Source: Vibrio fluvialis (GTDB lineage Bacteria; Pseudomonadota; Gammaproteobacteria; Enterobacterales; Vibrionaceae). Taken from it: a DNA stretch of 64,000 bases. This document shows, in pieces, positions 29,727 through 44,183 of the stretch. The stretch lies in the NCBI RefSeq assembly GCF_900460245.1, contig NZ_UHIP01000001.1, positions 248,001 to 312,000 on the forward strand, read 5' to 3'. Position 1 is the first letter of the stretch. Each line of letters begins with the position of its first letter. The notes beneath the pieces are model-generated. The model worked only from the letters and a program-made list of their open reading frames with translations. It was not told the DNA's origin and made no database searches. A program made the position numbers and the translations under genes.

Positions 29727-32153
29727 ATGCCAGAAAGTGACAGCCCGATTAAACCCGTGATCACGAACGTCAGTTTCCCTGCTCGTTTTGTGCCACTGCA
29801 TTGGACGCTGGATATAGAAAACCATACGTTTAACCACTATGCCGATCAAGTGAATGACCTGATGGCGCCGTTGTTGGCGTTTTCGGCATTGGAACAATGG
29901 TTAGCGCTGTTTGATCTGCAGGCTCGTGAGCAGGCGGAGCAATTGATCGAACAGGTACTCACGCAGGGAGATAAACGTGCGCTGAACGCTGTCTTGCGTT
30001 TGTCTCCCGATCGCGCCGTCTACGTGGTGTTTAGCGTTGAGCGTCTATCCAAACAGTTGCTGCAAGGGGATATTCAACCCATCTTTGAACTGACTCAGGT
30101 CGAGCAGGTGATTCACTGGTTGGAAGCGCTGCTCAATCATTCAGCCGCAGGGCTATTGATCACCAACCGGGAACACAAGGTGCTGGGATGCAATTCGGCC
30201 TTTGAACGTTTTACCGGTTTTCAGCAGAGTGATCTTTTGGGGCTGAGCAGCCTCTGGTTGTTTGAAGAAAGCACCGATATTACGGGAACCTCACAACCCC
30301 GAGTGTCCATCAAACATACATCGGGGATTTCTCAGGCCTATCACCATCAATCAATCCGCTTAATGGACAATGATGATCACTCTGTTGTGCTCAGTCTGTT
30401 TTCTCTGGTCGAATCCGCGCCTGCACTCAGTGTGCGCCCCGTGATGGATAAAGCGGCGTTCATTGCTCAGTTCGAAAGCCTGCATCAAAACCGAATGATG
30501 AACGATCTGTATGTGGTGATGACGCTCAGCGTGCAACAGGTGAATGGGGCTCAGCTCTCGATGTTGCTGGATGTGATGCCCAGACTGAAAGAGTGTCGTC
30601 TGTTTGGCAAAATCCGTGACGATCTTTATCTATTGTGTGTCACTTGTCCGCTCCCGATGATGGGGGAGCCTTTTCGTTATATTCACGCGCGTATCCGTGG
30701 TTTTTTCCAGGAGCTGAAACAGGCGAGTGCCGAAACACATCGCACCTGCATTCAAGGCAAAATTGGCATATCGGTGCTGGGGCTTGATGCCCACACGGCC
30801 AGAATGGCGGTGACCCATTCGGTTCAGGCGATTCTGGAACAAGGTGAAGAAGGTGAGGCCCAGCGGATCCGCTTCTTTGATACTCAGTTACATCGGCAGA
30901 TCAAAAAACGTCGCTTACTGGAAGAGTTGGTAACCGACGCGATTCGCAATCAGTCGCTGCTGGTGGAGTTTCAGCCCATTATCGATGCCCGATTGGGGCA
31001 AGTCATGAGTTATGAAGCGCTGTGCCGTTTTCCTCTTCCGGCAGCGCTGGAAGTCAGCAACAGTGAGCTGATCAGTATTGCCGAAGATTTGGATCTGATC
31101 ACCGAGTTGGATTTACAGGTGCAACAACAAGCGTTGCGTCAGTGGCCGATATTGCAGGCACAGCATGAGTATCCTATCTGGTTGACTGTAAATATATCGC
31201 CAAATACCCGTCAGGGCTTACCTGCGCTGATTCAATGTTTACGCCAGTTAATGGCGAGTGAACAGGTGCCCGCCGAGCGAATCATCATCGACATTACTCA
31301 GGCGAAGTATCATTCTCAGGCTCTGGTCCGATCCGATGCGCTGCAAGAGCTGCGTCAACTCGGTGTGCAGATCGCCATTGACGATATGGGCACGGATTAT
31401 TCATTGTTCGACCATTTGTCAGCTTCAGACTTCGATTATCTGAAGATCAGTCGTAGTTGCATCGATGGTCTGGGGAACCAAACCAACCGATATCAAGTGA
31501 TCAAAATGCTGGTGGAAATGTGCCACTCACTGGGCGTCAAAGTGATTGCTGAGGGAGTGGAAAGCGAGGAAGAAGCACAGTTGCTGGCGTTTGGTCGTCT
31601 TGACTATCTGCAAGGATTCTATTTTGCCAAGCCATTGGCGATGGATGATCTGTTGGCATTTATCGAGAGTACGTTGCCACAACGACTGCAGTTGATCGCG
31701 CCCCAAGAGGAGAGCCTGTCGGCAAGCAGTTTGATGAGCTTACATCATGCCCACAGCCCACGGCTGGACCCGGGAGATCCCATCTCTCTCGCGTATCAGT
31801 ATTTTCAGTCGGCGGATGTGGAAGTGCTGCCAGTGATCATTGATCAGGAATGCGTTGGGTTGGTGGACCGGGCAAGGCTGAATCTGCATCTCACGCCGGG
31901 AATGGGGTCAGAGCTGGAAACCATGAAAGAAGCGTCGATGTGGCATCGCCCAGTCAATCAAGTCATGGAGCTGACGTTTACGAGCATTGATGCTGCTATC
32001 GATGTTTCGCAAATTCCATTACTGATTCGCGAACATCATCTGGGATTTCCTTGGATCCTTACCAAAGGAAAAATCTACAAAGGCATTTTGACTCAAAGCG
32101 TTATTTTGCAATATCTGGTGGAACAGCCACAAAGCGTCGATTTTATGATTTGA
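29727..32153 (+). CDS. PAS-degenerate GGDEF-EAL-CBS-like protein
   Basis: 808 residues from the ATG at 29727, with GAGGTG upstream; the open frame extends further but runs back into the oxygenase gene. Order: N-terminal helical region, PAS domain (about 145-230, LLNHSAAGLLITNREHKVLGCNSAF), a GGDEF-like domain with the motif lost (GKIRDDLYLLC), an EAL domain (about 405-650), and a C-terminal CBS-like pair (VEVLPVIIDQECVGLVD). In the EAL domain YEALCRF, TVNISPNT, IDD, LKI and AEGVE remain, but the usual ELTE is DITQ, DFGTGYSS is DMGTDYSL and LKID is LKIS. Loop 6 and one metal ligand are therefore altered, so phosphodiesterase activity is doubtful. It may bind c-di-GMP as a receptor. Confidence 0.85.
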   Translation: MPESDSPIKPVITNVSFPARFVPLHWTLDIENHTFNHYADQVNDLMAPLLAFSALEQWLALFDLQAREQAEQLIEQVLTQGDKRALNAVLRLSPDRAVYVVFSVERLSKQLLQGDIQPIFELTQVEQVIHWLEALLNHSAAGLLITNREHKVLGCNSAFERFTGFQQSDLLGLSSLWLFEESTDITGTSQPRVSIKHTSGISQAYHHQSIRLMDNDDHSVVLSLFSLVESAPALSVRPVMDKAAFIAQFESLHQNRMMNDLYVVMTLSVQQVNGAQLSMLLDVMPRLKECRLFGKIRDDLYLLCVTCPLPMMGEPFRYIHARIRGFFQELKQASAETHRTCIQGKIGISVLGLDAHTARMAVTHSVQAILEQGEEGEAQRIRFFDTQLHRQIKKRRLLEELVTDAIRNQSLLVEFQPIIDARLGQVMSYEALCRFPLPAALEVSNSELISIAEDLDLITELDLQVQQQALRQWPILQAQHEYPIWLTVNISPNTRQGLPALIQCLRQLMASEQVPAERIIIDITQAKYHSQALVRSDALQELRQLGVQIAIDDMGTDYSLFDHLSASDFDYLKISRSCIDGLGNQTNRYQVIKMLVEMCHSLGVKVIAEGVESEEEAQLLAFGRLDYLQGFYFAKPLAMDDLLAFIESTLPQRLQLIAPQEESLSASSLMSLHHAHSPRLDPGDPISLAYQYFQSADVEVLPVIIDQECVGLVDRARLNLHLTPGMGSELETMKEASMWHRPVNQVMELTFTSIDAAIDVSQIPLLIREHHLGFPWILTKGKIYKGILTQSVILQYLVEQPQSVDFMI

Positions 32154-32214
32154 GCCAATGCGGGAAGGATTGCCGGGATCGTCTATGCTTCAAGAAAGAT
32201 AGACGGAGGTGGGT

Positions 32215-32619
32215 ATGTTCAACCTGACACCTTATTTATTCTTTTCCGGGCGCTGCGAACAGGCTCTAGAGTTCTACTGTTGGTGTTTTGATGGTCACGT
32301 GCTGATCAAACGTCACTTCTATGAATCTCCTCAATATATAGAAGGCGTCGATCCGAATTGGGTCATGCATGCGGAGTTGGTAACACAGCATATGAAGTTG
32401 ATGTTGTCAGACGGTATCGCCGCTCAGGAACTGAAAGACAATCAGATTGCGCTGCTGGTGGTCATGGATGATTTGGATCAGCAAGTCATCTTGTGCGATC
32501 GCCTAGCAGAAGGTGGAAAAGTGATGATGCCGTTGGCGGATACCTTCTGGGGGACACGCTGTGCCAAAATAGAAGACCAGTTCGGTATCCGTTGGATAAT
32601 CAATTGTGAGTTTTGTTGA
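32215..32619 (+). CDS. VOC/PhnB-like protein
   Basis: 134 residues, vicinal-oxygen-chelate fold, PhnB/YecM-like subgroup: LTPYLFFSGRCEQALEFYCWCFDG opens it and GGKVMMPLADTFWGTRCAKIEDQFGIRW closes it. GGAGG at 32205-32209 is correctly spaced for the ATG at 32215; a GTG at 32209 is less likely. Such proteins often lack the full metal site and have no assigned reaction. It is in a 55-base gap after the EAL gene and about 112 bases before the HD-GYP gene. Confidence 0.8.
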   Translation: MFNLTPYLFFSGRCEQALEFYCWCFDGHVLIKRHFYESPQYIEGVDPNWVMHAELVTQHMKLMLSDGIAAQELKDNQIALLVVMDDLDQQVILCDRLAEGGKVMMPLADTFWGTRCAKIEDQFGIRWIINCEFC

Positions 32620-32731
32620 CAGGCGTGAAACAGGTCATAAGGTTATCAATAAGAACAGGGTTGCATTAATGATCTTATGCGCAACTTCTTCTAAAATAAT
32701 CAAAATTTACAAGTAAAGGTGTTGGTAAATT

Positions 32732-33997
32732 GTGGCGAGCATAAAGATCACGGTAGATAGGCTGCAACCTGGCTTACATATTCGTTTGCCAGTGAAATGG
32801 AATGAGCATCCCTTTTTGTTGAATAGCTTCAAGATTAAAACCGAAGAACAGATCAAGCTGATCAAGCATCTGGGGATTCAGCATGTCTTTTTGAATCCGG
32901 CGCAGAGCGATACGACACCGCTACCGCCCAACACGGTCAGCAGTGATAACAGTGCAGAGACAGAAGAGTCTAACGCCGCGATAAATGACGAAGCGGATAA
33001 GCTATGGCAGGAAAAGCAGAAGCGTATTGAAAAGCTCAGTGCGTATCGCCGTCGAGTCATCAGCTGTGAAAAAGAGTTCGAACGCTCGCTGGCTCGCATG
33101 CGCGCGGTGATGAACAAAATTCGTAACCGCCCACAGGATGCGGTTGATGAAGCCGCGCAACTGGTCGAAGACATTGTCGAAAAGCTACTCAGTGATGACA
33201 GCGTTACGCTTCATCTGATGAACAGCAAAAGTGAATTCGAAGACATTTACTTCCACTCGCTCAACGTGTCGGTCATCGCGATGATGATTGGTAAAGCCAA
33301 AGGCTACCCGGCAGACAAAATCAAAGAGCTGGCATTCGCGTCGCTGTTTCATGATATCGGCAAGATTCGCGTACCTAGCGCCATCGTACGTAAGCAAACG
33401 CCACTTAGTGAGCCGGAAAAAAACTATCTTAAGCTGCACACCAAGTACGGCGCCGAAATCGCTGGGAATATTCAACACTTTCCACCGAGTGCGATGAGGG
33501 TCATCGAACAGCATCACGAGCTCAACGATGGTTCCGGCTATCCGCTTGGATTAAAAGAAGAGGATATTGATGAACTGGCGCAAGTAGTAGCCGTGGCGAA
33601 TGCCTTTGATAACTTGTGCCATCCGAACATTCCATCAGAGCAGAAGATTCCGTATGTGGCGCTTTCCCACTTATATAAGAACTGCAAACACCTCTATAAC
33701 CATGACAACCTTAATATCCTGGTGAAGTTCATGGGGGTGTTTCCACCAGGAACGGTCGTCCAGCTTTCCAACGACATGATTGGGCTGGTGATCTCGGTGA
33801 ACGCGCGCAGTCTGTTGTTTCCGAATGTTCTTATCTACGATCCGTCCGTTCCTCGAACGCAGGCACCGATTATCGATCTGGCAGATAAGGACATTAAAAT
33901 CGTCAGTGCGATTCTGCCAAACAAATTACCGGATAAGATTCGTGAGTATCTCAACCCGCGTTCGAGAATCTCTTACTTCTTTGACAGTGATGACTAG
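32732..33997 (+). CDS. HD-GYP domain phosphodiesterase
   Basis: 421 residues. N-terminal DUF3391 domain (VDRLQPGLHIRLPVKWNEHPFLLNSF), an acidic linker, a helical segment, then HD-GYP (about 190-360). The metal site is complete: HSLNVSVIAMM, FHDIGKIRVP and the signature HHELNDGSGYPLGLK, where HHE-x-x-DG-x-GYP is kept. Known members hydrolyse c-di-GMP to pGpG or GMP. Start is GTG at 32732. A perfect long terminator follows at 34060. Its neighbour upstream on the chromosome backbone of V. cholerae is likewise an HD-GYP gene, so the assignment to a core Vibrio protein is reasonable. Confidence 0.9.
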   Translation: MASIKITVDRLQPGLHIRLPVKWNEHPFLLNSFKIKTEEQIKLIKHLGIQHVFLNPAQSDTTPLPPNTVSSDNSAETEESNAAINDEADKLWQEKQKRIEKLSAYRRRVISCEKEFERSLARMRAVMNKIRNRPQDAVDEAAQLVEDIVEKLLSDDSVTLHLMNSKSEFEDIYFHSLNVSVIAMMIGKAKGYPADKIKELAFASLFHDIGKIRVPSAIVRKQTPLSEPEKNYLKLHTKYGAEIAGNIQHFPPSAMRVIEQHHELNDGSGYPLGLKEEDIDELAQVVAVANAFDNLCHPNIPSEQKIPYVALSHLYKNCKHLYNHDNLNILVKFMGVFPPGTVVQLSNDMIGLVISVNARSLLFPNVLIYDPSVPRTQAPIIDLADKDIKIVSAILPNKLPDKIREYLNPRSRISYFFDSDD

Positions 33998-34059
33998 TTA
34001 TCCACAAGTTTTTGTGAGTAAAGTGTGGTCATGCTGAAGATAAGATCTGCATAAAAAGG

Positions 34060-34096
34060 CGTTCGTTTGATTATTGGTCAAACGAACGTTTTTTTA
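34060..34096 (+). terminator. Terminator after HD-GYP gene
   Basis: Perfect 11-base stem CGTTCGTTTGA/TCAAACGAACG, 7-base loop, then seven T. Confidence 0.93.
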
Positions 34097-34117
34097 TAAA
34101 AAAATGCCTTTTTGTGC

Positions 34118-34145
34118 TTGCCAACTTTAAGCAACTCTCTATAAT
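34118..34145 (+). promoter_or_regulatory. rRNA operon promoter P1
   Basis: -35 TTGCCA (34118-34123), 16-base spacer, -10 TATAAT (34140-34145), followed by a GC-rich discriminator GCCGCC. An A/T-rich run lies upstream as an UP element. Confidence 0.8.
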
Positions 34146-34233
34146 GCCGCCTCACTGACACGGCAGACGCCACAAGGCTTCAGCGGTTGTCATCGAGGTG
34201 AAAGCTTCTGAAAAAGAAAATTGAAAAAAGTGT

Positions 34234-34261
34234 TTGACACTCTCAGTTATCTCGCTAGAAT
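34234..34261 (+). promoter_or_regulatory. rRNA operon promoter P2
   Basis: -35 TTGACA (34234-34239), 16-base spacer, -10 TAGAAT (34256-34261), with an A-tract UP element (34211-34230) just upstream. The tandem arrangement fits growth-rate-controlled rrn promoters. Confidence 0.85.
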
Positions 34262-34297
34262 GCACCTCCGCTTCGAGAAGAAAGCTTCGAAAAGCAA

Positions 34298-34309
34298 TGC
34301 TCTTTAACA
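34298..34309 (+). promoter_or_regulatory. boxA antiterminator in the 16S leader
   Basis: TGCTCTTTAACA, the standard boxA recognised by NusB/NusE for rRNA antitermination. Confidence 0.85.
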
Positions 34310-34460
34310 ATATAAACCTATCAATCTGTGTGGGCACTCGTTGATGATAATCGCAAAAGATTTATCAATGAACTGAGTGACCAATTTGATACTTCGGTAT
34401 CGAGCACAGTCAATTCAACATTACATAGTAATGTTATCAGTATTCATTGAGCCAAAACTT

Positions 34461-36013
<1,553 letters not shown>

Positions 36014-36078
36014 TACGAATGATTATTGCGATGAGTGTTCACACAGATTGATGGTTTATACGTTTTAGAGACGATACT

Positions 36079-36155
36079 GGGTCTGTAGCTCAGGTGGTTA
36101 GAGCGTTCGCCTGATAAGCGAGAGGTCGGTGGTTCGAGTCCACTCAGACCCACCA
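36079..36155 (+). tRNA. tRNA-Ile (GAT anticodon)
   Basis: 77 bases with CCA encoded. Acceptor GGGTCTG/CAGACCC; anticodon stem TTCGC/GCGAG encloses CTGATAA, anticodon GAT. Lies in the 16S-23S spacer. Confidence 0.97.
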
Positions 36156-36197
36156 ATCTTCCTCCCAGAGGATTGGCACACAGTATCAACACCTGAT

Positions 36198-36273
36198 GGG
36201 GCTATAGCTCAGCTGGGAGAGCGCCTGCCTTGCACGCAGGAGGTCAGCAGTTCGATCCTGCTTAGCTCCACCA
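36198..36273 (+). tRNA. tRNA-Ala (TGC anticodon)
   Basis: 76 bases with CCA encoded. Acceptor GGGGCTA/TAGCTCC carries the G3-U70 pair that identifies tRNA-Ala. Anticodon stem CTGCC/GGCAG-like region encloses TTGCACG, anticodon TGC. In the 16S-23S spacer next to tRNA-Ile. Confidence 0.97.
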
Positions 36274-36326
36274 TCTTTAAGCACATTTGCTTAAGTGTTC
36301 TTAAACATGGTTTTCATCAGAAAATC

Positions 36327-36338
36327 TGCTCTTTAACA
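36327..36338 (+). promoter_or_regulatory. boxA antiterminator in the 16S-23S spacer
   Basis: TGCTCTTTAACA, a second copy of the boxA seen in the leader. Renews antitermination before 23S. Confidence 0.85.
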
Positions 36339-36563
36339 ATTTGGAAAGCTGACAAAACAATCTTTTAAGATTGTTTGTAAAGTTCTCAATGTATTCCTGA
36401 ATGGAATACACCAACAAACACATTCAAGTGTGCTTGGTATCGAAGCTTACTGTTTCAGTAAGTCTTCAAATTGAGTCCGGCAAAATCAGTCACACACTCA
36501 TGAAAAATAAATGTGTGACACCTAGGTTGTTTAACAACAACCCGAAACTCCTTCGGGTTGTAT

Positions 36564-39451
<2,888 letters not shown>

Positions 39452-39543
39452 ACAACACCCAAGGGGTTTTGTAGTGGACTCAAAGCTAAGCGCATAAGAA
39501 TGTGTTGAGAGAACGAAAAACAGCTTTCCGAATTTTAAGAATT

Positions 39544-39663
39544 TGCTTGGCGACCATAGCGTTTTGGACCCACCTGATTCCATTCCGAACTCAGAAGTGA
39601 AACGAAACAGCGTCGATGGTAGTGTGGGGTCTCCCCATGTGAGAGTAGAACATCGCCAGGCTT
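39544..39663 (+). rRNA. rrf: 5S ribosomal RNA, copy 1
   Basis: 120 bases, TGCTTGGCGACC to CATCGCCAGGCTT, with the conserved CCGAACTCAGAAGTGAAACG. Nine or so single-base differences from the second copy. A terminator-like hairpin follows at 39675. Confidence 0.97.
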
Positions 39664-39674
39664 TAAATTTTAAG

Positions 39675-39699
39675 AGCCCGTTGTCAGACGGGCTTTTTT
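39675..39699 (+). terminator. Terminator-like hairpin inside the rRNA operon
   Basis: AGCCCGT/ACGGGCT stem with 6-base loop, then six T. It lies between the first 5S and tRNA-Thr. The boxA-dependent antitermination of rRNA operons could allow read-through, or tRNA-Thr may need its own promoter. Confidence 0.75.
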
Positions 39700-39724
39700 A
39701 GTCCACGGACAAAAGATTTCGTGT

Positions 39725-39800
<76 letters not shown>

Positions 39801-39833
39801 TTTATTCGACACGCGACACGCGGTCAAAAAATT

Positions 39834-39953
39834 TGTTTGGCGACCATAGCACTTTGGACCCACCTGATTCCATTCCGAACTCAGAAGTGAAACGAAGTAG
39901 CGCCGATGGTAGTGTGGGGTTTCCCCATGTGAGAGTAGGACATCGCCAGGCTC
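39834..39953 (+). rRNA. rrf: 5S ribosomal RNA, copy 2
   Basis: 120 bases, TGTTTGGCGACC to CATCGCCAGGCTC. Differs from copy 1 at about nine places; several differences lie in paired helices and look compensatory (for example GCG-TTTTGG against GCA-CTTTGG). Confidence 0.96.
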
Positions 39954-39958
39954 TATTC

Positions 39959-39993
39959 TAAAGCCCTGACTGAAAAGTCAGGGCTTTCTCGTT
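39959..39993 (+). terminator. Terminator of the rRNA operon
   Basis: 12-base stem AAAGCCCTGACT/AGTCAGGGCTTT with GAAA tetraloop, then CTCGTTTT. Confidence 0.9.
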
Positions 39994-40032
39994 TTCAGCT
40001 AATAACGTTATCACACACTATTCTATCCAAGT

Positions 40033-40062
40033 AAAAAGCCTCGATACAATCGAGGCTTTTTA
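40033..40062. terminator. Terminator at the DUF547 gene end
   Basis: AAAAAGCCTCGAT/ATCGAGGCTTTTT with an ACA loop. The T-run on the minus strand ends the DUF547 transcript; it could also back up the rRNA terminator on the plus strand. Confidence 0.88.
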
Positions 40063-40851
40063 CTATTTGTTCTTCTGGTCATTGAGTTGCCAGTTATACT
40101 CGTATTTCAACTTGCCTTGATAATCTGCAAGTTCGGGGCGGTAGGTGGCTAAGTGCTGTATCAGTGCTTGTTGGGAACCAAAGTCTTCGCTAAACCAGTC
40201 GTAAATGGAAGAAATGACCCATTGATTTCCCTCTTTGTGTGCGCCTTTCGTGCTATTGATAAACTCACGTGCCGCTCGTTCCAATAATCGCTCACGGTTT
40301 TCTGCTGTAAAAGCCTCCCCTTGCAAGTTGGGACAACCTAAGCTGGCACAGTTCACCGCATAATGGGTCCGAGGGTCACGCCAAATCGGGCGCAAAATAC
40401 GATGCTCGATATCATTTAATGTTATCGCCTGACCTTGAATCGTAAGCAGCTCTTCATCCCAAGGGCCAAAGCTTAGCCAGCTGCCTAATTTGGTGATGGA
40501 AGACACAGGGTAATTCGTCATGATCAACTGCACCGTTGTTGCATTATACAGATTGACCCAATAGGCATACTGCTGAGGCTTCGTTAACGTGCGAGGGTCA
40601 ATATTGCTAAGATATTCGATGTAGTGATTGAGAGACTGCTGATCCTCATTGCTCACGGCAGAATAACGGAACAAGCTGTATTCACCTTGTGTGACTAAGT
40701 AGCGGTCAAGTATTTGCTGCCAGGCTTGATGTGAAATGGATACCGATTGAGTTACTGCGCTGCTGTTCCAAAGAGGCCAAAGTTCAGCTTTAGGTGCAGC
40801 CCAACTTGTGGCAGATAAGGTTGATAATAGAATGGCGATAAGAGGTTTCAT
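40063..40851 (-). CDS. Exported DUF547 protein
   Basis: 262 residues from the ATG at 40851. I chose this start because it gives a clean signal peptide, MKPLIAILLSTLSATSWA with cleavage before APKAE; a GTG 20 codons upstream would spoil it and has no ribosome-binding site. The DUF547 domain is clear: KPQQYAYWVNLYNATTVQLIM, ITLNDIEHRILRP and HYAVNCASLGCPNL with the conserved Cys residues. DUF547 proteins resemble transglutaminase-fold/peptidase-like domains, but the function is unknown. Not linked to leuD, which has its own terminator between them. Confidence 0.85.
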   Translation of the reverse strand: MKPLIAILLSTLSATSWAAPKAELWPLWNSSAVTQSVSISHQAWQQILDRYLVTQGEYSLFRYSAVSNEDQQSLNHYIEYLSNIDPRTLTKPQQYAYWVNLYNATTVQLIMTNYPVSSITKLGSWLSFGPWDEELLTIQGQAITLNDIEHRILRPIWRDPRTHYAVNCASLGCPNLQGEAFTAENRERLLERAAREFINSTKGAHKEGNQWVISSIYDWFSEDFGSQQALIQHLATYRPELADYQGKLKYEYNWQLNDQKNK

Positions 40852-40914
40852 AACATGGGACCGGTTTAGTATCGTTCTGATAAGACCCGATGATGTTGAA
40901 CTTTCTTTCACGGA

Positions 40915-40940
40915 TAAAAAAGGGCTGCGAAGCAGCCCTT
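40915..40940 (-). terminator. Terminator after leuD
   Basis: AAGGGCTGC/GCAGCCCTT with a GAA loop; followed by TTTTTT on the minus strand. Confidence 0.88.
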
Positions 40941-40944
40941 ATGG

Positions 40945-41547
40945 TTATTTCAGAAAGCTTGGGATTTTCGCTTCATATTCGGCAATTTTGCTCTCATGTT
41001 GTAGAGTTAGGCCGATGTTGTCCAAGCCATTCAGTAAGCAGTGACGACGAAACTCGTCAATCTCAAATGAATAACTTTTTCCATTTGCGGATACTGTCAT
41101 TGACTCTAAGTCGACAGTAATTTCTGCACCTTCGTTGGCCTCAACATAAGTAAACAGTTCATCTACCTCTTGTTCGGTCAGACGAACAGGCACCATTTGG
41201 TTGTTAATGGAGTTACCATAGAAGATGTCCGCAAAGCTTGGCGCGATCATGACACGAATGCCGTAATCAGCCAGCGCCCAAGGAGCATGTTCACGCGACG
41301 AACCACAACCGAAGTTTTCACGCGCCAGCAGAATGCTAGCCCCTTGATAACGCGGTTTATTCATCACGAAATCCGGATTTGGCTGTTGACCCGCATCATC
41401 AAGGAAGCGCCAGTCGTGGAATAGGTGCTTACCAAAACCAATACGGTTTACTTTTTGCAGAAATTGCTTTGGAATGATCGCATCCGTATCGACGTTTGCC
41501 GCATCCAGAGGAACCACTAAGCCTGTATGTTGTTGAAAACCTGCCAT
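40945..41547 (-). CDS. leuD: 3-isopropylmalate dehydratase small subunit
   Basis: 200 residues. Partner of LeuC in isomerising 2-isopropylmalate to 3-isopropylmalate in leucine synthesis. Opens [28 protein letters not shown], the small-subunit signature. The swivelling-domain motif [21 protein letters not shown] is intact. Last gene of leuABCD, 18 bases after leuC. Confidence 0.97.
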   Translation of the reverse strand: MAGFQQHTGLVVPLDAANVDTDAIIPKQFLQKVNRIGFGKHLFHDWRFLDDAGQQPNPDFVMNKPRYQGASILLARENFGCGSSREHAPWALADYGIRVMIAPSFADIFYGNSINNQMVPVRLTEQEVDELFTYVEANEGAEITVDLESMTVSANGKSYSFEIDEFRRHCLLNGLDNIGLTLQHESKIAEYEAKIPSFLK

Positions 41548-41565
41548 TGAATATTTCCTCTGTCC

Positions 41566-42972
41566 TTAGTTAATTTCACGAATATCGACGAAGTGGCCTG
41601 CAATCGCGGCGGCCGCGGCCATCGCCGGGCTGACCAGGTGAGTACGACCATCGCGACCTTGACGACCTTCGAAGTTACGGTTTGACGTTGATGCGCAGCG
41701 TTCTCCTGGACCTAAGCGGTCATTATTCATCGCCAGACACATCGAACAACCCGGCAGACGCCATTCAAAACCTGCTTCGATAAAGATCTTATCCAGGCCT
41801 TCCGCTTCCGCCTGAGCTTTAACTTGCTCTGAACCTGGGACGATCAGAGCCTGAACGTGACCTGCCACTTTCTTGCCTTTCGCTACGGCAGCTGCGGCAC
41901 GCATGTCTTCAATACGCGAGTTGGTACAAGAACCGACAAACACCTTGTCTACCTTGTAGTCAGCCAGCATTTTACCCGCCTCTAAGCCCATGTAGGCCAG
42001 CGCTTTTTCAGCCGAAGCGCGCTCAACCGGATCACTGAATGAGGCTGGAGATGGAATCGGTTGATCGACCGCGATAACCTGACCAGGGTTCGTGCCCCAA
42101 GTGATTTGCGGTTTGATGTCGGCAGCATTGAGTGTTACCACAGCATCAAACTGTGCATCTTCATCAGTCTTAAAGGTTTGCCAGTATTCCACTGCCGCAT
42201 CCCAATCTGCGCCAGTCGGCGCGAACTTGCGACCTTTGATGTAGTTGAAAGTGGTGTCATCCGGCGCAATTAAGCCCGCTTTGGCGCCGAGTTCGATCGC
42301 CATGTTACACACGGTCATGCGGCCTTCCATGGACAGGTCGCGAATCGCTTCGCCGCAGAATTCAACGACGTAACCTGTACCGCCTGCTGCAGTGGTCTTG
42401 CCAATGATCGCAAGCACGATGTCTTTCGCGGTAATGCCCGGTACCACTTTACCCTGAACGTCGATTTTCATGGTTTTGGCGCGGGCTTGCTTCAATGTTT
42501 GTGTCGCCAGTACGTGTTCTACTTCTGATGTACCGATACCAAACGCCAATGAGCCAAACGCGCCGTGTGTCGCGGTGTGTGAGTCACCACATACGATGGT
42601 CATTGCTGGCAGAGTAATGCCTAACTCTGGTCCCATGACATGGACGATGCCCTGATATTTGTGGTTGATGTCATACAGAGTTACACCGAACTCTTCACAG
42701 TTTTTCGACAGCGTTTCCATCTGGATGCGAGCCATTTCACCAGAGGCATTGATGTCTTTGGTGGTGGTTGACACGTTATGGTCCATGGTGGCGAATGTTT
42801 TACCGACCTGACGCACTTGACGCCCTTTTTCACGCAGGCCATCAAATGCTTGCGGAGAAGTCACTTCGTGCACTAAGTGACGATCGATGTACAAAATTGG
42901 GTTCTCGCCCTGCGCCGCAACGACAACGTGCGCATCATAGATTTTTTCGTATAAGGTTTTTGCTTGTGACAT
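41566..42972 (-). CDS. leuC: 3-isopropylmalate dehydratase large subunit
   Basis: 468 residues, aconitase family, 4Fe-4S enzyme. The cluster cysteines are in [16 protein letters not shown] and in GCSMCLAMN, and the substrate loop [15 protein letters not shown] is intact. Length is close to the family's 466. Sits between leuB and leuD on the minus strand in the leu operon. Confidence 0.98.
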   Translation of the reverse strand: MSQAKTLYEKIYDAHVVVAAQGENPILYIDRHLVHEVTSPQAFDGLREKGRQVRQVGKTFATMDHNVSTTTKDINASGEMARIQMETLSKNCEEFGVTLYDINHKYQGIVHVMGPELGITLPAMTIVCGDSHTATHGAFGSLAFGIGTSEVEHVLATQTLKQARAKTMKIDVQGKVVPGITAKDIVLAIIGKTTAAGGTGYVVEFCGEAIRDLSMEGRMTVCNMAIELGAKAGLIAPDDTTFNYIKGRKFAPTGADWDAAVEYWQTFKTDEDAQFDAVVTLNAADIKPQITWGTNPGQVIAVDQPIPSPASFSDPVERASAEKALAYMGLEAGKMLADYKVDKVFVGSCTNSRIEDMRAAAAVAKGKKVAGHVQALIVPGSEQVKAQAEAEGLDKIFIEAGFEWRLPGCSMCLAMNNDRLGPGERCASTSNRNFEGRQGRDGRTHLVSPAMAAAAAIAGHFVDIREIN

Positions 42973-43030
42973 TGCTTCTTCCTTGAGCTCAAAGAGCTAA
43001 ATGGAGCCGGAGCGTCGCCGGCTCTGCGAA

Positions 43031-44131
<1,101 letters not shown>

Positions 44132-44183
44132 TTACTTATTTAATCGTTATTCGTTCAAAGTTGTGTTTGTGATAGCGGCGGCA

